This document shows positions 1 to 7,437 of a DNA stretch of 64,000 bases, one piece after another. The translations under genes were made by a program, and so were the position numbers. The DNA is taken from NCBI RefSeq assembly GCF_001187535.1, contig NZ_LFIO01000381.1:293913-357912 (forward strand). The letters run 5' to 3'. This stretch comes from Rhizobium ecuadorense. GTDB taxonomy: Bacteria > Pseudomonadota > Alphaproteobacteria > Rhizobiales > Rhizobiaceae. The notes beneath the pieces are model-generated. The model did no database searches, was not told the origin of the DNA, and was given only the letters and a program-made list of their open reading frames with translations. Each line of letters begins with the position of its first letter. Positions within the stretch are counted from its first letter, which is position 1.

Positions 1-1285
1 CCGCCACGGTGCCGGCAAAGAGATAGACATCCTGCTGCACCACCCCGACATGGCGCCGGAGCGAGGCCAGCGTCACGTCTCTTATATCGGTGCCGTCGAT
101 GCGGATCGCCCCGGCCTCGACATCGTAGAAGCGCGGTATGAGCGCACAAAGCGTGCTCTTGCCGACCCCTGACGGACCGACGAGGGCAACGAACTCGCCG
201 GGCGCGATGGTGAGGGAAAGCCGCTCCAGCACGCGCGGGCCATCGGCCTCGTAGCCGAAGGCGACATTAGAGAAACTGATCTCCCCCGTTGGCGCCGGCA
301 TCGGCCGGGCGGCCGGCCGATCGGTGATATCGGGGTCGATCTCCAGGATCTCCATGGCCCTGATGAAGCCGGTATAGCCCTCCTGCCAGAGACGCACGAA
401 ATTGGCGAGCCGCTGGACGGGATCGACCAGCACGGCAACGCAGAGCAGGAAGGTCAGCATATCCGGGACGGTCAGTTCCGCCGCCAGGATGCGTAAGCCG
501 CCGACGACGATCACCAATATGGTGACGAGCTGGGCGAAGGTTTCGGTGCCCACCGAAAACCACGCCTCGCTGCGGTAGCCTTCGGCGCGGCTCTGCAGGA
601 AGCGCCGGTTCTGCTCGGCAAAGCGTTCCCTTTCCAGCGCCTCGTTGGCGAAGGACTGGACGACGCGGATGCCGGCCAGCGCATCCTCGACGCGCTCGTT
701 GACCGCGGCGATCTGGTGCTTGCTGGCTTCCAGCGCGCGGTTCATGCGCCGGTTGAAATAGAGCGCATAGATCACCGCGACAGGCGTCAGCAGCAGGATG
801 AAGCCGGCCAGCGGCGGATCGATGAAGAACAGCACCAGCATGGCGCCGCCATATTTCAGCACGGCGATGGAAAGGTCCTCGGGGCCGTGATGGAAGAGTT
901 CCCCCAGCCACAGGGAATCATTGGTGATGCGGCTCATCAGCTGGCCGGTGCGCTGGCGGTCGTAGAAGCTGAACGAGAGTTTCTGGCAGTGCTCGAACAG
1001 TTCCTGCCGGACCGTCGCCTCGATGCGGGCGCCCATGACGTGGCCGCGATAGTCGACGAAGAAGATGGCGGCGATCTGGACCACTAGGACGGCCAGCATG
1101 ACGCCGCCCATCCCGAGGATCTGGGCAAAGGCCTGCGGGGCGTCGGGCAGAGCCAGAAGGCGGCTGGTGACGATATTGGCGCAGAGCGGCAGCGCGAGCG
1201 CCGTGCCGGCGACAAGGATGGCGCACAGCAGATCCGCCAGCAGCAAAGGCAGATGCGGGCGATAATAGCAGAGAAATTTTCGCAT
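1..1285 (-). CDS. ABC exporter, fused permease/ATPase (C-terminus off window)
   Basis: Partial gene: about 428 codons are visible and the C-terminus lies beyond the left edge. It is an ABC half-transporter of the MsbA/multidrug type, with a six-helix membrane domain (roughly residues 10-300) followed by an ATPase domain from about residue 335. Walker A (GPSGVGKST, near 372) and the Q-loop region (VVQQDVYLF, near 412) are visible; the signature motif and Walker B would be off the edge. It should sit in the inner membrane and export a lipid or drug; the substrate cannot be read. The start is taken at the ATG giving MRKFLCYYRPH, a normal beginning for the family. An in-frame ATG at 1393 would add 36 residues. 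Neither start has a good ribosome binding site. Confidence 0.85.
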   Translation of the reverse strand, partial: MRKFLCYYRPHLPLLLADLLCAILVAGTALALPLCANIVTSRLLALPDAPQAFAQILGMGGVMLAVLVVQIAAIFFVDYRGHVMGARIEATVRQELFEHCQKLSFSFYDRQRTGQLMSRITNDSLWLGELFHHGPEDLSIAVLKYGGAMLVLFFIDPPLAGFILLLTPVAVIYALYFNRRMNRALEASKHQIAAVNERVEDALAGIRVVQSFANEALERERFAEQNRRFLQSRAEGYRSEAWFSVGTETFAQLVTILVIVVGGLRILAAELTVPDMLTFLLCVAVLVDPVQRLANFVRLWQEGYTGFIRAMEILEIDPDITDRPAARPMPAPTGEISFSNVAFGYEADGPRVLERLSLTIAPGEFVALVGPSGVGKSTLCALIPRFYDVEAGAIRIDGTDIRDVTLASLRRHVGVVQQDVYLFAGTVA

Positions 1286-1691
1286 GCGCGACCAGCGTCG
1301 GCCGCGGTCGACGGTGGGGCCTTGCAGGAATAATTTCAGGAAGACGTTATGGCGTCGCGAGCTTTTCCTCGCGCGGGAGAACCGAATATTCATGAGGCAG
1401 AATGTCCCTGTGGGCGATGTTTCCTTTCTGTTTGGACAGGGTCGCTCTCATATCAGTCTCCCGGGGATCGAACGAAATTGGAGCCGCAGTATTGCCGACA
1501 ACCGCGACGGATTCAATGCCGGGAGGGGACGAGAGGGGCGGCTGTTGTCGACAAGCAACAGCGATGACCGCAGCAGCCGAGCATCGGCAAGGCCCGCAGC
1601 CTTCAAGATTTCTGATGATTTTGTTGAGCGGAATGGATTTGACGGCAAGCGCGATCGGCGGCAATTTTCAGTCATAAAGGGGAGAGCGATC
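1286..1691. other. intergenic region between divergent genes
   Basis: About 400 bases between the ABC exporter and the GFA-family gene. The forward frame of the GFA gene stays open through this stretch, but that sequence does not resemble a protein domain. The GFA start has its own ribosome binding site, so I treat the upstream open frame as chance in GC-rich DNA. No convincing hairpin, operator or RNA gene was seen. Confidence 0.5.
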
Positions 1692-2090
1692 ATGACCGAA
1701 CGGCATACAGGCGGCTGTCTTTGCGGCGCCGTGCGATATTCAATCGGGGCAAAGCCCGGACCCGTCGTCGGCTGCCATTGCTCGCAATGCCGCCGGCAGA
1801 CCGGGTTTTATTATGCGGCGGTCAACGTGCCGCGCGCCGCTGTTTCGGTGGAAGACGCCAGCGCGATCCGCTGGTATCGGTCGAGCCCCGAAGCCCAGCG
1901 CGGCTTCTGCTCGAATTGCGGTTCGGCGCTGTTCTGGCAGGGCGACCAATCGCCGGAGATTTCCGTCATGGCCGGAACTTTCGATGAGCCGAGCGGCCTT
2001 GCCTTCAGCCATCACATCTACTGCGCCGACAAGGGTGATTTCTATGAGATCACGGATGGCCTGCCGCAATATGACAGGTTTCCCGTTTAG
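1692..2090 (+). CDS. GFA-family (CENP-V/GFA) zinc-binding protein
   Basis: A 132-residue protein of the GFA family, named after a glutathione-dependent formaldehyde-activating enzyme; most members have no known substrate. The zinc ligand pattern is intact: C9-x-C11, C28-x-C30-x2-C33 and C73-x2-C76 (FCSNCGS). The start is the ATG before TERHTGGCLCG, preceded by a GGGGAG ribosome binding site. A longer frame opens upstream but lacks family similarity. The stop codon overlaps that of the convergent DUF1003 gene by four bases, so the two messages are complementary at their ends. Cytosolic; a catalytic role is only an inference from the family. Confidence 0.85.
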   Translation: MTERHTGGCLCGAVRYSIGAKPGPVVGCHCSQCRRQTGFYYAAVNVPRAAVSVEDASAIRWYRSSPEAQRGFCSNCGSALFWQGDQSPEISVMAGTFDEPSGLAFSHHIYCADKGDFYEITDGLPQYDRFPV

Positions 2091-2617
2091 CCCCTGGCGG
2101 CAAGCTCGGCGCTGAGGCGGGCGACGTCCTCGCGAAGCGCCGTCAGTTCGGTCAGCACGCGCATGTCGATCTTCTGGTGCAGGGAGAGCACCTCGAGTTC
2201 GGCCTTGAGATTGACTTCGTAATCCTTGGCGGCCTCGAAGCGGTCACGTTCGGCCTGGCGGTTCTGCGACATCATGATGATCGGCGCCTGGATGGCGGCG
2301 AGCATCGACAGGATCAGGTTGAGGAAAACAAAGGGGTAGGGGTCGAAAGCGCCTGTTGCCAGGATGATGGTGTTGATCAGCGTCCAGACGACAAGGAAGG
2401 CCAGGAAGGCGAGGATGAACGACCAGGAACCGCCGACGCGGGCGATTCCATCGGCGACACGCTCGCCGAACGAGGCCTCGGCGGAGAGAGCGGCGTTGAT
2501 ATCGGTCGAGATGACCTTGCGCGCGTGCGCCTTCGCCAGCACGCGTTTTTCGATGTCGCCGAGTTCGTCGGCCGGCTTGTCGAAATGATGGTGCATGAAG
2601 TTCGAAAGATTAGACAT
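2087..2617 (-). CDS. DUF1003 membrane protein
   Basis: A 176-residue protein of the DUF1003 family. The N-terminal half is soluble. Two hydrophobic helices follow (around FILAFLAFLVVWTLINTII and FVFLNLILSMLAAIQAPIIM), then the family's MMSQNRQ motif, and a charged, probably coiled-coil tail (AERDRFEAAKDYEVNLKAELEV...). The function of DUF1003 is not established. The start chosen is the ATG giving MSNLSNFMHHHF, with GGAAACAG just upstream; an in-frame extension would add 37 unlike residues. It is convergent with, and overlaps by four bases, the GFA gene. Confidence 0.8.
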   Translation of the reverse strand: MSNLSNFMHHHFDKPADELGDIEKRVLAKAHARKVISTDINAALSAEASFGERVADGIARVGGSWSFILAFLAFLVVWTLINTIILATGAFDPYPFVFLNLILSMLAAIQAPIIMMSQNRQAERDRFEAAKDYEVNLKAELEVLSLHQKIDMRVLTELTALREDVARLSAELAARG

Positions 2618-2749
2618 GGCCTGTTTCCGGTGCCCGTTATCGATGCAGTCGCGTTTCGGGCAGTATTCCGTTCCTCCGCCAAATTGCAATGCGTGTCCAT
2701 GCCGCGAGGCTGCGGCGTGTCCGTTCACAAAAATTTCGTCACCGCTAGG

Positions 2750-2765
2750 CGCGGCTTTTGCCGCG
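2750..2765. promoter_or_regulatory. perfect 6-bp hairpin upstream of nadE
   Basis: CGCGGC-TTTT-GCCGCG forms a perfect tetraloop hairpin about 40 bases before nadE. It lacks a trailing T-run on either strand, so it is not a classic terminator. Its role is unknown. Confidence 0.3.
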
Positions 2766-2807
2766 GGACATGTTGCGGTTGCGGAAGGTGCAGGCTAAAT
2801 AAATGAC

Positions 2808-4490
2808 ATGACACAGGAAAACGCTCTTTCTGATATCTTCCGCATTGCCATCGGGCAGCTCAATCCGACAGTCGGCGATGTCGCCGGCAATCTCGCCAAG
2901 GCGCGTGAAGCGCGTGCCGATGCGGCTCGCGAAGGCGCACATCTGCTCGTCCTGACCGAGCTTTTCATTTCCGGCTATCCGCCTGAAGATCTGGTGCTGA
3001 AGCCGGCCTTCATCCGCGCCTGCTGGAAAGCGGTGGAGAGCCTTGCGGCCGATACCGCCGATGGCGGGCCGGGCGTTCTCATCGGGTTTCCCCGTCAGGA
3101 CGAGACGGGACGTTATAATTCCGTCGCCGTGCTCGACGGCGGCAAGGTGATCGCGGTGCGCGACAAGATCGACCTGCCGAACTACGGCGAGTTCGACGAG
3201 AAGCGCGTCTTCAACCAGGGCGCCATGCCGGGGCCGGTGAATTTCCGCGGCGTGCGCATCGGCATTCCGATCTGCGAAGATATCTGGGGCGATCTTGGCG
3301 TCTGCGAGACGCTGGCCGAAAGCGGAGCCGAGATTCTGCTGTCGCCGAACGGTTCGCCCTATTATCGCGGCAAGGTCGATATCCGCCATCAGGTGGTGTT
3401 GAAGCAGGTGATCGAAACCGGCCTGCCGCTGGTCTATGCCGCCCAGCTCGGCGGCCAGGACGAACTGGTGTTCGACGGCGCGAGTTTCGCCTTCAATGCC
3501 GACAAGTCGCTGGCCTTCCAGATGAGCCAGTTCGAGACGGCGCTGGCGGTGACGACATGGAAACGCGGTGAGGCCGGCTGGCACTGCGCCGAAGGTCCGA
3601 TGGCGCATATTCCTGAAGGCGAGGAGGCCGACTACCGCGCCTGCCTGCTCGGCTTCCGCGACTACGTCAACAAGAACGGCTTCAAGACGGTGGTGCTCGG
3701 CCTTTCCGGCGGCATCGACTCGGCGATCTGCACGGCAATCGCCGTCGATGCGCTGGGCGAGGAGCGAGTGCGCACCGTCATGCTGCCCTACCGGTACACA
3801 TCGGAAGACTCGCTGAAAGATGCGGCCGATTGCGCAAAGGCGCTCGGCTGCCGTTACGACATCGTGCCGATCGAGCAACCGGTGACGGGCTTCAGCAATG
3901 CGCTGTCCGATCTCTTCGCGGGCACGGACAGCGGCATCACCGAGGAAAACCTGCAGAGCCGGGCGCGCGGCGTCATTCTGATGGCGATCTCCAACAAGTT
4001 CGGCTCGATGGTGGTGACGACGGGTAATAAGTCGGAAATGTCGGTGGGTTACGCCACGCTTTACGGCGACATGAATGGCGGCTTCAATCCGATCAAGGAC
4101 CTCTACAAGATGCAGGTCTATGCGCTGGCCCGCTGGCGCAACGAGAATGTGCCGCCGAGTGCGCTGGGGCCGTCCGGCGAGGTGATCCCGAACAATATCA
4201 TCGACAAGGCGCCATCGGCCGAACTGCGCCCCGACCAGAAGGATCAGGATTCGCTGCCGCCCTATCCGGTGCTCGACGATATTCTCGAATGCCTGGTGGA
4301 AAAGGAGATGGCGGTCGAAGAGATCGTCGCGCGCGGCCATGACGTGGCGACCGTCCATCGTATCGAGCACCTGCTCTATCTCGCCGAATATAAGCGGCGG
4401 CAATCGGCGCCGGGCGTGAAGATCACCAAGAAGAATTTCGGGCGCGACCGGCGCTATCCCATCACCAACCGTTTCCGGGATCGGGACTGA
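2808..4490 (+). CDS. nadE: glutamine-dependent NAD+ synthetase
   Basis: A 560-residue enzyme that amidates deamido-NAD to NAD+, using ATP and ammonia released from glutamine; this is the last step of NAD synthesis in the cytosol. The N-terminal glutaminase (nitrilase fold, about 1-270) has the full triad E51 (LTELF), K120 (RDKIDLP) and C156 (PICEDIWGD). The C-terminal synthetase has the PP-loop SGGIDS at 300-305 and later TTGNKSE and GDMNGGFNPIKDL motifs. Length is normal for the two-domain form. The start is the second of two close ATGs; the one at 2803 runs straight into a stop. No strong ribosome binding site is visible. Confidence 0.97.
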   Translation: MTQENALSDIFRIAIGQLNPTVGDVAGNLAKAREARADAAREGAHLLVLTELFISGYPPEDLVLKPAFIRACWKAVESLAADTADGGPGVLIGFPRQDETGRYNSVAVLDGGKVIAVRDKIDLPNYGEFDEKRVFNQGAMPGPVNFRGVRIGIPICEDIWGDLGVCETLAESGAEILLSPNGSPYYRGKVDIRHQVVLKQVIETGLPLVYAAQLGGQDELVFDGASFAFNADKSLAFQMSQFETALAVTTWKRGEAGWHCAEGPMAHIPEGEEADYRACLLGFRDYVNKNGFKTVVLGLSGGIDSAICTAIAVDALGEERVRTVMLPYRYTSEDSLKDAADCAKALGCRYDIVPIEQPVTGFSNALSDLFAGTDSGITEENLQSRARGVILMAISNKFGSMVVTTGNKSEMSVGYATLYGDMNGGFNPIKDLYKMQVYALARWRNENVPPSALGPSGEVIPNNIIDKAPSAELRPDQKDQDSLPPYPVLDDILECLVEKEMAVEEIVARGHDVATVHRIEHLLYLAEYKRRQSAPGVKITKKNFGRDRRYPITNRFRDRD

Positions 4491-4492
4491 AA

Positions 4493-4582
4493 CGATCGGG
4501 ATCGCTGACGCGATCGGGATCACTGGCGCGATCGGGATCACAGAAGCGATCGGGATCATTGGCGCGATCGGAATATCGGGAG
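4493..4582. repeat. five tandem copies of an 18-bp unit
   Basis: Five head-to-tail 18-bp units, CGATCGGGATCACTGGCG and variants, fill the gap between nadE and the propeller gene, starting three bases after the nadE stop. The last unit is degenerate and runs into the ribosome binding site of the next gene. The period is a multiple of three and the frame of the downstream gene stays open through it, but there is no start codon inside. Confidence 0.85.
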
Positions 4583-4587
4583 GAAAC

Positions 4588-5415
4588 ATGCGCAGCTCGG
4601 TCGAGATCTACAATGTCAGGACGGGCAGAGCCCGCGAGGTCTGGCAGACGGACATGCTCGTGGAGGCGCCGAACTTCGCGCCTGACGGTTCCTACCTGCT
4701 TTTGAACGGCGACGGGCTGCTCTACCGGCTGCCGCTCAATGGCGGCGAAGTCAGCAAGGTCGATACCGGCTTTGCCGTCAACTGCAACAATGATCACGGT
4801 ATTTCGCCCGACGGCACCAAGATCGTCATCTCCGACAAGACCGAATTCGGCAAGTCGACGATCTATGTCCTGCCGATCGAGGGCGGCACGCCGCGGCTCG
4901 TTACGGAAAATCAGCCCTCCTATTGGCACGGCTGGTCGCCGGATGGCCGCCAGCTTGCCTATTGCGGCATCCGCGATGACCTCTTCGACATCTATACGAT
5001 CTCCGTCGACGGCGGCGCCGAGACGCGGCTGACGCATGGCGAGGGCCGCAATGACGGGCCGGATTATTCTGCCGACGGGCAATGGATCTACTTCAACTCC
5101 AGCCGCACCGGGCTGATGCAGATCTGGCGCATCCATCCCGATGGCACCGGCCTCGAACAGGTGACCTCGGACAATCAGGGCAACTGGTTCGCCCATCCAT
5201 CGCCCCAGAACGACAAGGTGCTGATCCTGTCCTACGACCCCAGCGTTTTCGACCACCCGCGCGATCTCGACGTGCGGCTGCGGCTGATGGATATGGATGG
5301 CGGCAACCTGAAGACGCTGTTCGAGCTGTTCGGCGGGCAGGGCACGATCAATGTGCCCTGCTGGTCACCAGATGGCGACGAGTTTGCCTATGTGCGCTAT
5401 TTTCCAGTCGCTTAG
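4588..5415 (+). CDS. TolB-like beta-propeller protein
   Basis: A 275-residue protein built from WD40-like/PD40 beta-propeller repeats. The recurring motif is FAPDGSYL / ISPDGTKI / WSPDGRQL / YSADGQWI / WSPDGDEF at about 40-50 residue spacing. It resembles the propeller of TolB but has no signal peptide and no N-terminal TolB domain, so it is probably cytosolic, and a Tol-Pal role should not be assumed. It starts at the ATG after a strong GGGAGG ribosome binding site, 97 bases after nadE, and may be cotranscribed with it. The stop overlaps the convergent aroG stop by four bases. The ligand is unknown. Confidence 0.75.
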   Translation: MRSSVEIYNVRTGRAREVWQTDMLVEAPNFAPDGSYLLLNGDGLLYRLPLNGGEVSKVDTGFAVNCNNDHGISPDGTKIVISDKTEFGKSTIYVLPIEGGTPRLVTENQPSYWHGWSPDGRQLAYCGIRDDLFDIYTISVDGGAETRLTHGEGRNDGPDYSADGQWIYFNSSRTGLMQIWRIHPDGTGLEQVTSDNQGNWFAHPSPQNDKVLILSYDPSVFDHPRDLDVRLRLMDMDGGNLKTLFELFGGQGTINVPCWSPDGDEFAYVRYFPVA

Positions 5416-6476
5416 ACAGCCGCTGCCTTGCGCCGTTCGCGGGCGGATTGCGCCAGGTCTTCCAGCGTTGTCACCGACATATCCCAGTCGATGCAGCCGT
5501 CGGTGATGGACTGGCCGTAGACCAGCTGTTTGCCGGGGACGAGATCCTGGCGGCCGGCGACGAGGTTGCTCTCGATCATCATGCCCTTGATGTGGCGATT
5601 GCCGGAGGCGATCTGCGCGGCCACGGATTTGACGACGCGCGGCTGGTTCATCGGATCCTTGCTGCTGTTGGCATGGCTGGCGTCGATCAGAATGCGCGGG
5701 GTCACGCCAAGCTTGACGGCTTCGCCGACCACAGCTTCCACGTCGGCCGCTTCATAGTTCGGCTGTTTGCCGCCGCGCAGGATTATGTGGCAGTCCTCAT
5801 TGCCCCTTGTCGAGGCGATGCCAGCCTGTCCGTCCTTGGTGACGGCTGGGAAGTGATGCGGCTGCGAGGCGGCCAGGATCGCATCGAGCGCCACGCGGGC
5901 GCCGCCGTCGGTGCCGTTCTTGAAACCGATCGGGCAGGAAAGGCCGGAGGCAAGCTGGCGATGGATCTGGCTTTCGGTCGTGCGTGCGCCGATCGCGCCC
6001 CAGCTGACGAGGTCGGCAATGTATTGCGGCGTGATCGTGTCGAGGAATTCGACGCCGGCCGGAAGCCCCGTGGCATTGATATCGAGCAGCAGGCGCCGGG
6101 CGATCCTCAAGCCTTCCTCGATGCGGTAGCTGCCGTCGAGATGCGGATCGTTGATCAGGCCTTTCCAGCCGACCGTTGTGCGGGGCTTTTCGAAATAGAC
6201 GCGCATGACGATTTCGAGATCGCTGGAGAAGCGCTGCCGCTGTTGCGCCAGCCGCTCGGCATATTCGCGTGCCGCAGCAGGATCATGGATGGAGCAGGGG
6301 CCGATGACGACGATCAGGCGGTCGTCTTCTCCCTCGAGAATCTTATGGATTGCATGGCGGTTGCTGGTCACCGTCTCGCTGACGGCAACGGTTCGGGGGA
6401 TTTCCGCGATGATATCGGCGGGTTTGGTCAGCGGGGTGATCTCGAGGATACGGAGATCGTCAATGGTATCGGACAC
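5412..6476 (-). CDS. aroG: 3-deoxy-7-phosphoheptulonate (DAHP) synthase, class I
   Basis: A 354-residue enzyme that condenses phosphoenolpyruvate and erythrose 4-phosphate, the first committed step toward chorismate and aromatic amino acids. Type I (AroFGH-like) motifs are clear: VIGPCSIHD near 60, MRVYFEKPRTTVGWKG near 90-106, GFKNGTDGG, and DASHANSSKDP. Length is normal. The start is a GTG giving MSDTIDDLRI, with AGGAG seven bases upstream. The leader contains an aromatic-rich open frame and a terminator, so expression is probably controlled by ribosome-mediated attenuation in response to charged aromatic tRNAs (inference). Feedback inhibition class cannot be told by eye. Confidence 0.96.
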   Translation of the reverse strand: MSDTIDDLRILEITPLTKPADIIAEIPRTVAVSETVTSNRHAIHKILEGEDDRLIVVIGPCSIHDPAAAREYAERLAQQRQRFSSDLEIVMRVYFEKPRTTVGWKGLINDPHLDGSYRIEEGLRIARRLLLDINATGLPAGVEFLDTITPQYIADLVSWGAIGARTTESQIHRQLASGLSCPIGFKNGTDGGARVALDAILAASQPHHFPAVTKDGQAGIASTRGNEDCHIILRGGKQPNYEAADVEAVVGEAVKLGVTPRILIDASHANSSKDPMNQPRVVKSVAAQIASGNRHIKGMMIESNLVAGRQDLVPGKQLVYGQSITDGCIDWDMSVTTLEDLAQSARERRKAAAV

Positions 6477-6510
6477 GGTATGGCTCCTGTTTGGTCATAC
6501 CGTGCGGAAC

Positions 6511-6601
6511 AAAAAAAGCCGCCAGGTAGACTAGCGGCTGTTCGGGTTGTCGTCGCGTCGACTTCAGTTACGCATAGACCCGCATCCGCTGAGAGCAGCG
6601 G
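6511..6601 (-). promoter_or_regulatory. predicted aroG transcription attenuator
   Basis: Read on the minus strand toward aroG, four short segments have the layout of a trp-type attenuator. Segment 1 (CCGCTG, 6596-6601) and segment 2 (CAGCGG, 6586-6591) form a perfect hairpin. Segment 2 can also pair by five bases with segment 3 (AGCCGCT, 6533-6539). Segment 3 pairs with segment 4 (GCGGCT, starting at 6522 and reading down to 6517), followed by seven T residues (6511-6517), making an intrinsic terminator 35 bases before the aroG start. Segment 1 begins just after the Phe-Tyr-Trp-Tyr codons of the leader peptide. Antitermination on stalling is inferred. Confidence 0.7.
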
Positions 6602-6642
6602 TACCAATAAAATCGCGAGGCGTAGATCGAAGTGGTCGACAT
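6568..6642 (-). CDS. aroG leader peptide (24 aa, aromatic-rich)
   Basis: A short open frame of 24 codons that begins MSTTSIYASR and contains the run F-Y-W-Y at codons 11-14. It has further Tyr codons at 7 and 23, so six of 24 residues are aromatic. It ends 28 bases before the terminator stem, and its 3' half overlaps attenuator segments 1 and 2. The ATG has no strong ribosome binding site, which weakens the exact start but not the position of the aromatic codons. Proposed role: the ribosome slows at F-Y-W-Y when charged Phe, Tyr or Trp tRNA is scarce. Confidence 0.6.
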   Translation of the reverse strand: MSTTSIYASRFYWYRCSQRMRVYA

Positions 6643-6739
6643 CAGGCGTATGTAGCGTTGCAGCAGCCCGTTGTCACGCAGAATTTGCGGCTTGAAAGTC
6701 CGGCTCCTGCGGGATCACCAATCGCTATCGAAAGGAGAC

Positions 6740-6782
6740 AAAAAGCATATCGCCCAAAAGCGCGTGGCTTCTGGGCGATATG
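6740..6782 (-). terminator. intrinsic terminator of the Cache-like gene
   Basis: Perfect 11-bp inverted repeat CATATCGCCCA / TGGGCGATATG (6746-6756 and 6772-6782) with five T residues following on the minus strand. It lies 15 bases after the stop of the gene at 6797-7378 and separates that transcript from the aroG leader. Confidence 0.85.
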
Positions 6783-6796
6783 AACGCAGAACCTGA

Positions 6797-7378
6797 TCAG
6801 AGGGCGTCGACGTTCACGCCGACGGTGATGGCGCCGATCGGTGTTCCCTTATCGTCCGATATGGTGACGCTTGCCTGCGACTGCAGCGTCTGGGTCGATT
6901 CGTCCTTTTCGATCTCATCGACGAAGACGGCGTCCTTGCCGGCGCCGAAGGATTTCTGGAACTTGCCTTCATCGCCCTGCCAGTAGTCGGAGGTGGGATC
7001 GCTTTGGCCGACATTCAGCCCCTTTGCATCCATGACGAAAATCTCGGCAATCTTGCCGCCGGAAGCCTCTTTCTTTTCCTGAAGGAATTTCGACAACGCA
7101 TTGCCAAGCACGCCGTCGATCATCGAATGGTCGGAACCATCGACCTCGGCGCGCCACTTCTTGTCGAGAGCGTCTATATCGGCCTGGCCCAGATTGGCGT
7201 TTGCGGCATTCTGCGCCTTGATGGCCTCGATGATGACCGGGTCGTTAAGCCATGGCTTTATATCGCTTGTGACGTAGTCGGAGATCGGGGCGAGTTTCGC
7301 ATCCTGCGCCACGGATACGCCCGTCGGCACGGCAATTGCGGTGCAGGCCAAAAGAAATGCGGACACAACTTTCTTCAT
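6797..7378 (-). CDS. exported Cache/PDC-like sensor-domain protein
   Basis: A 193-residue protein with a cleavable signal peptide (MKKVVSAFLLACTAIAVPTGVSVAQD). The mature part resembles a periplasmic single Cache (PDC) ligand-binding fold: a long N-terminal helix, IAEIFVMDAKGLNVGQSDPTSDYWQGDE, and a final strand pair GTPIGAITVGVNVD. It has no membrane anchor or output domain. It starts at an ATG with AAGGGAAC upstream. It lies just upstream of aroG but ends in its own terminator, and it follows a chemoreceptor gene on the same strand (60-base gap). A role as a soluble partner of that receptor is a guess from position. Confidence 0.7.
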   Translation of the reverse strand: MKKVVSAFLLACTAIAVPTGVSVAQDAKLAPISDYVTSDIKPWLNDPVIIEAIKAQNAANANLGQADIDALDKKWRAEVDGSDHSMIDGVLGNALSKFLQEKKEASGGKIAEIFVMDAKGLNVGQSDPTSDYWQGDEGKFQKSFGAGKDAVFVDEIEKDESTQTLQSQASVTISDDKGTPIGAITVGVNVDAL

Positions 7379-7437
7379 AACTGTTCCCTTCCTGATTATG
7401 GGTGCTGAGGAATAAAGCTTATCGAACGAAGACGAGG

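Noticed and set aside
1284..1691. N-terminal extension of the GFA-family protein
   Set aside because: The 136 upstream codons do not look like protein, and the internal ATG has a good ribosome site and family-consistent start.
2745..4589. 614-codon minus-strand frame opposite nadE
   Set aside because: Antisense shadow of a well-identified gene; Arg/His/Asp-rich composition typical of such frames, no domain.
4588..5415. Propeller protein as TolB
   Set aside because: It lacks a signal peptide and the N-terminal TolB domain, is shorter, and no tol-pal genes are near.
6547..6783. 78-codon plus-strand frame across the aroG leader
   Set aside because: No ribosome site and no similarity; the region is better explained by the minus-strand attenuator and the terminator of the upstream gene.
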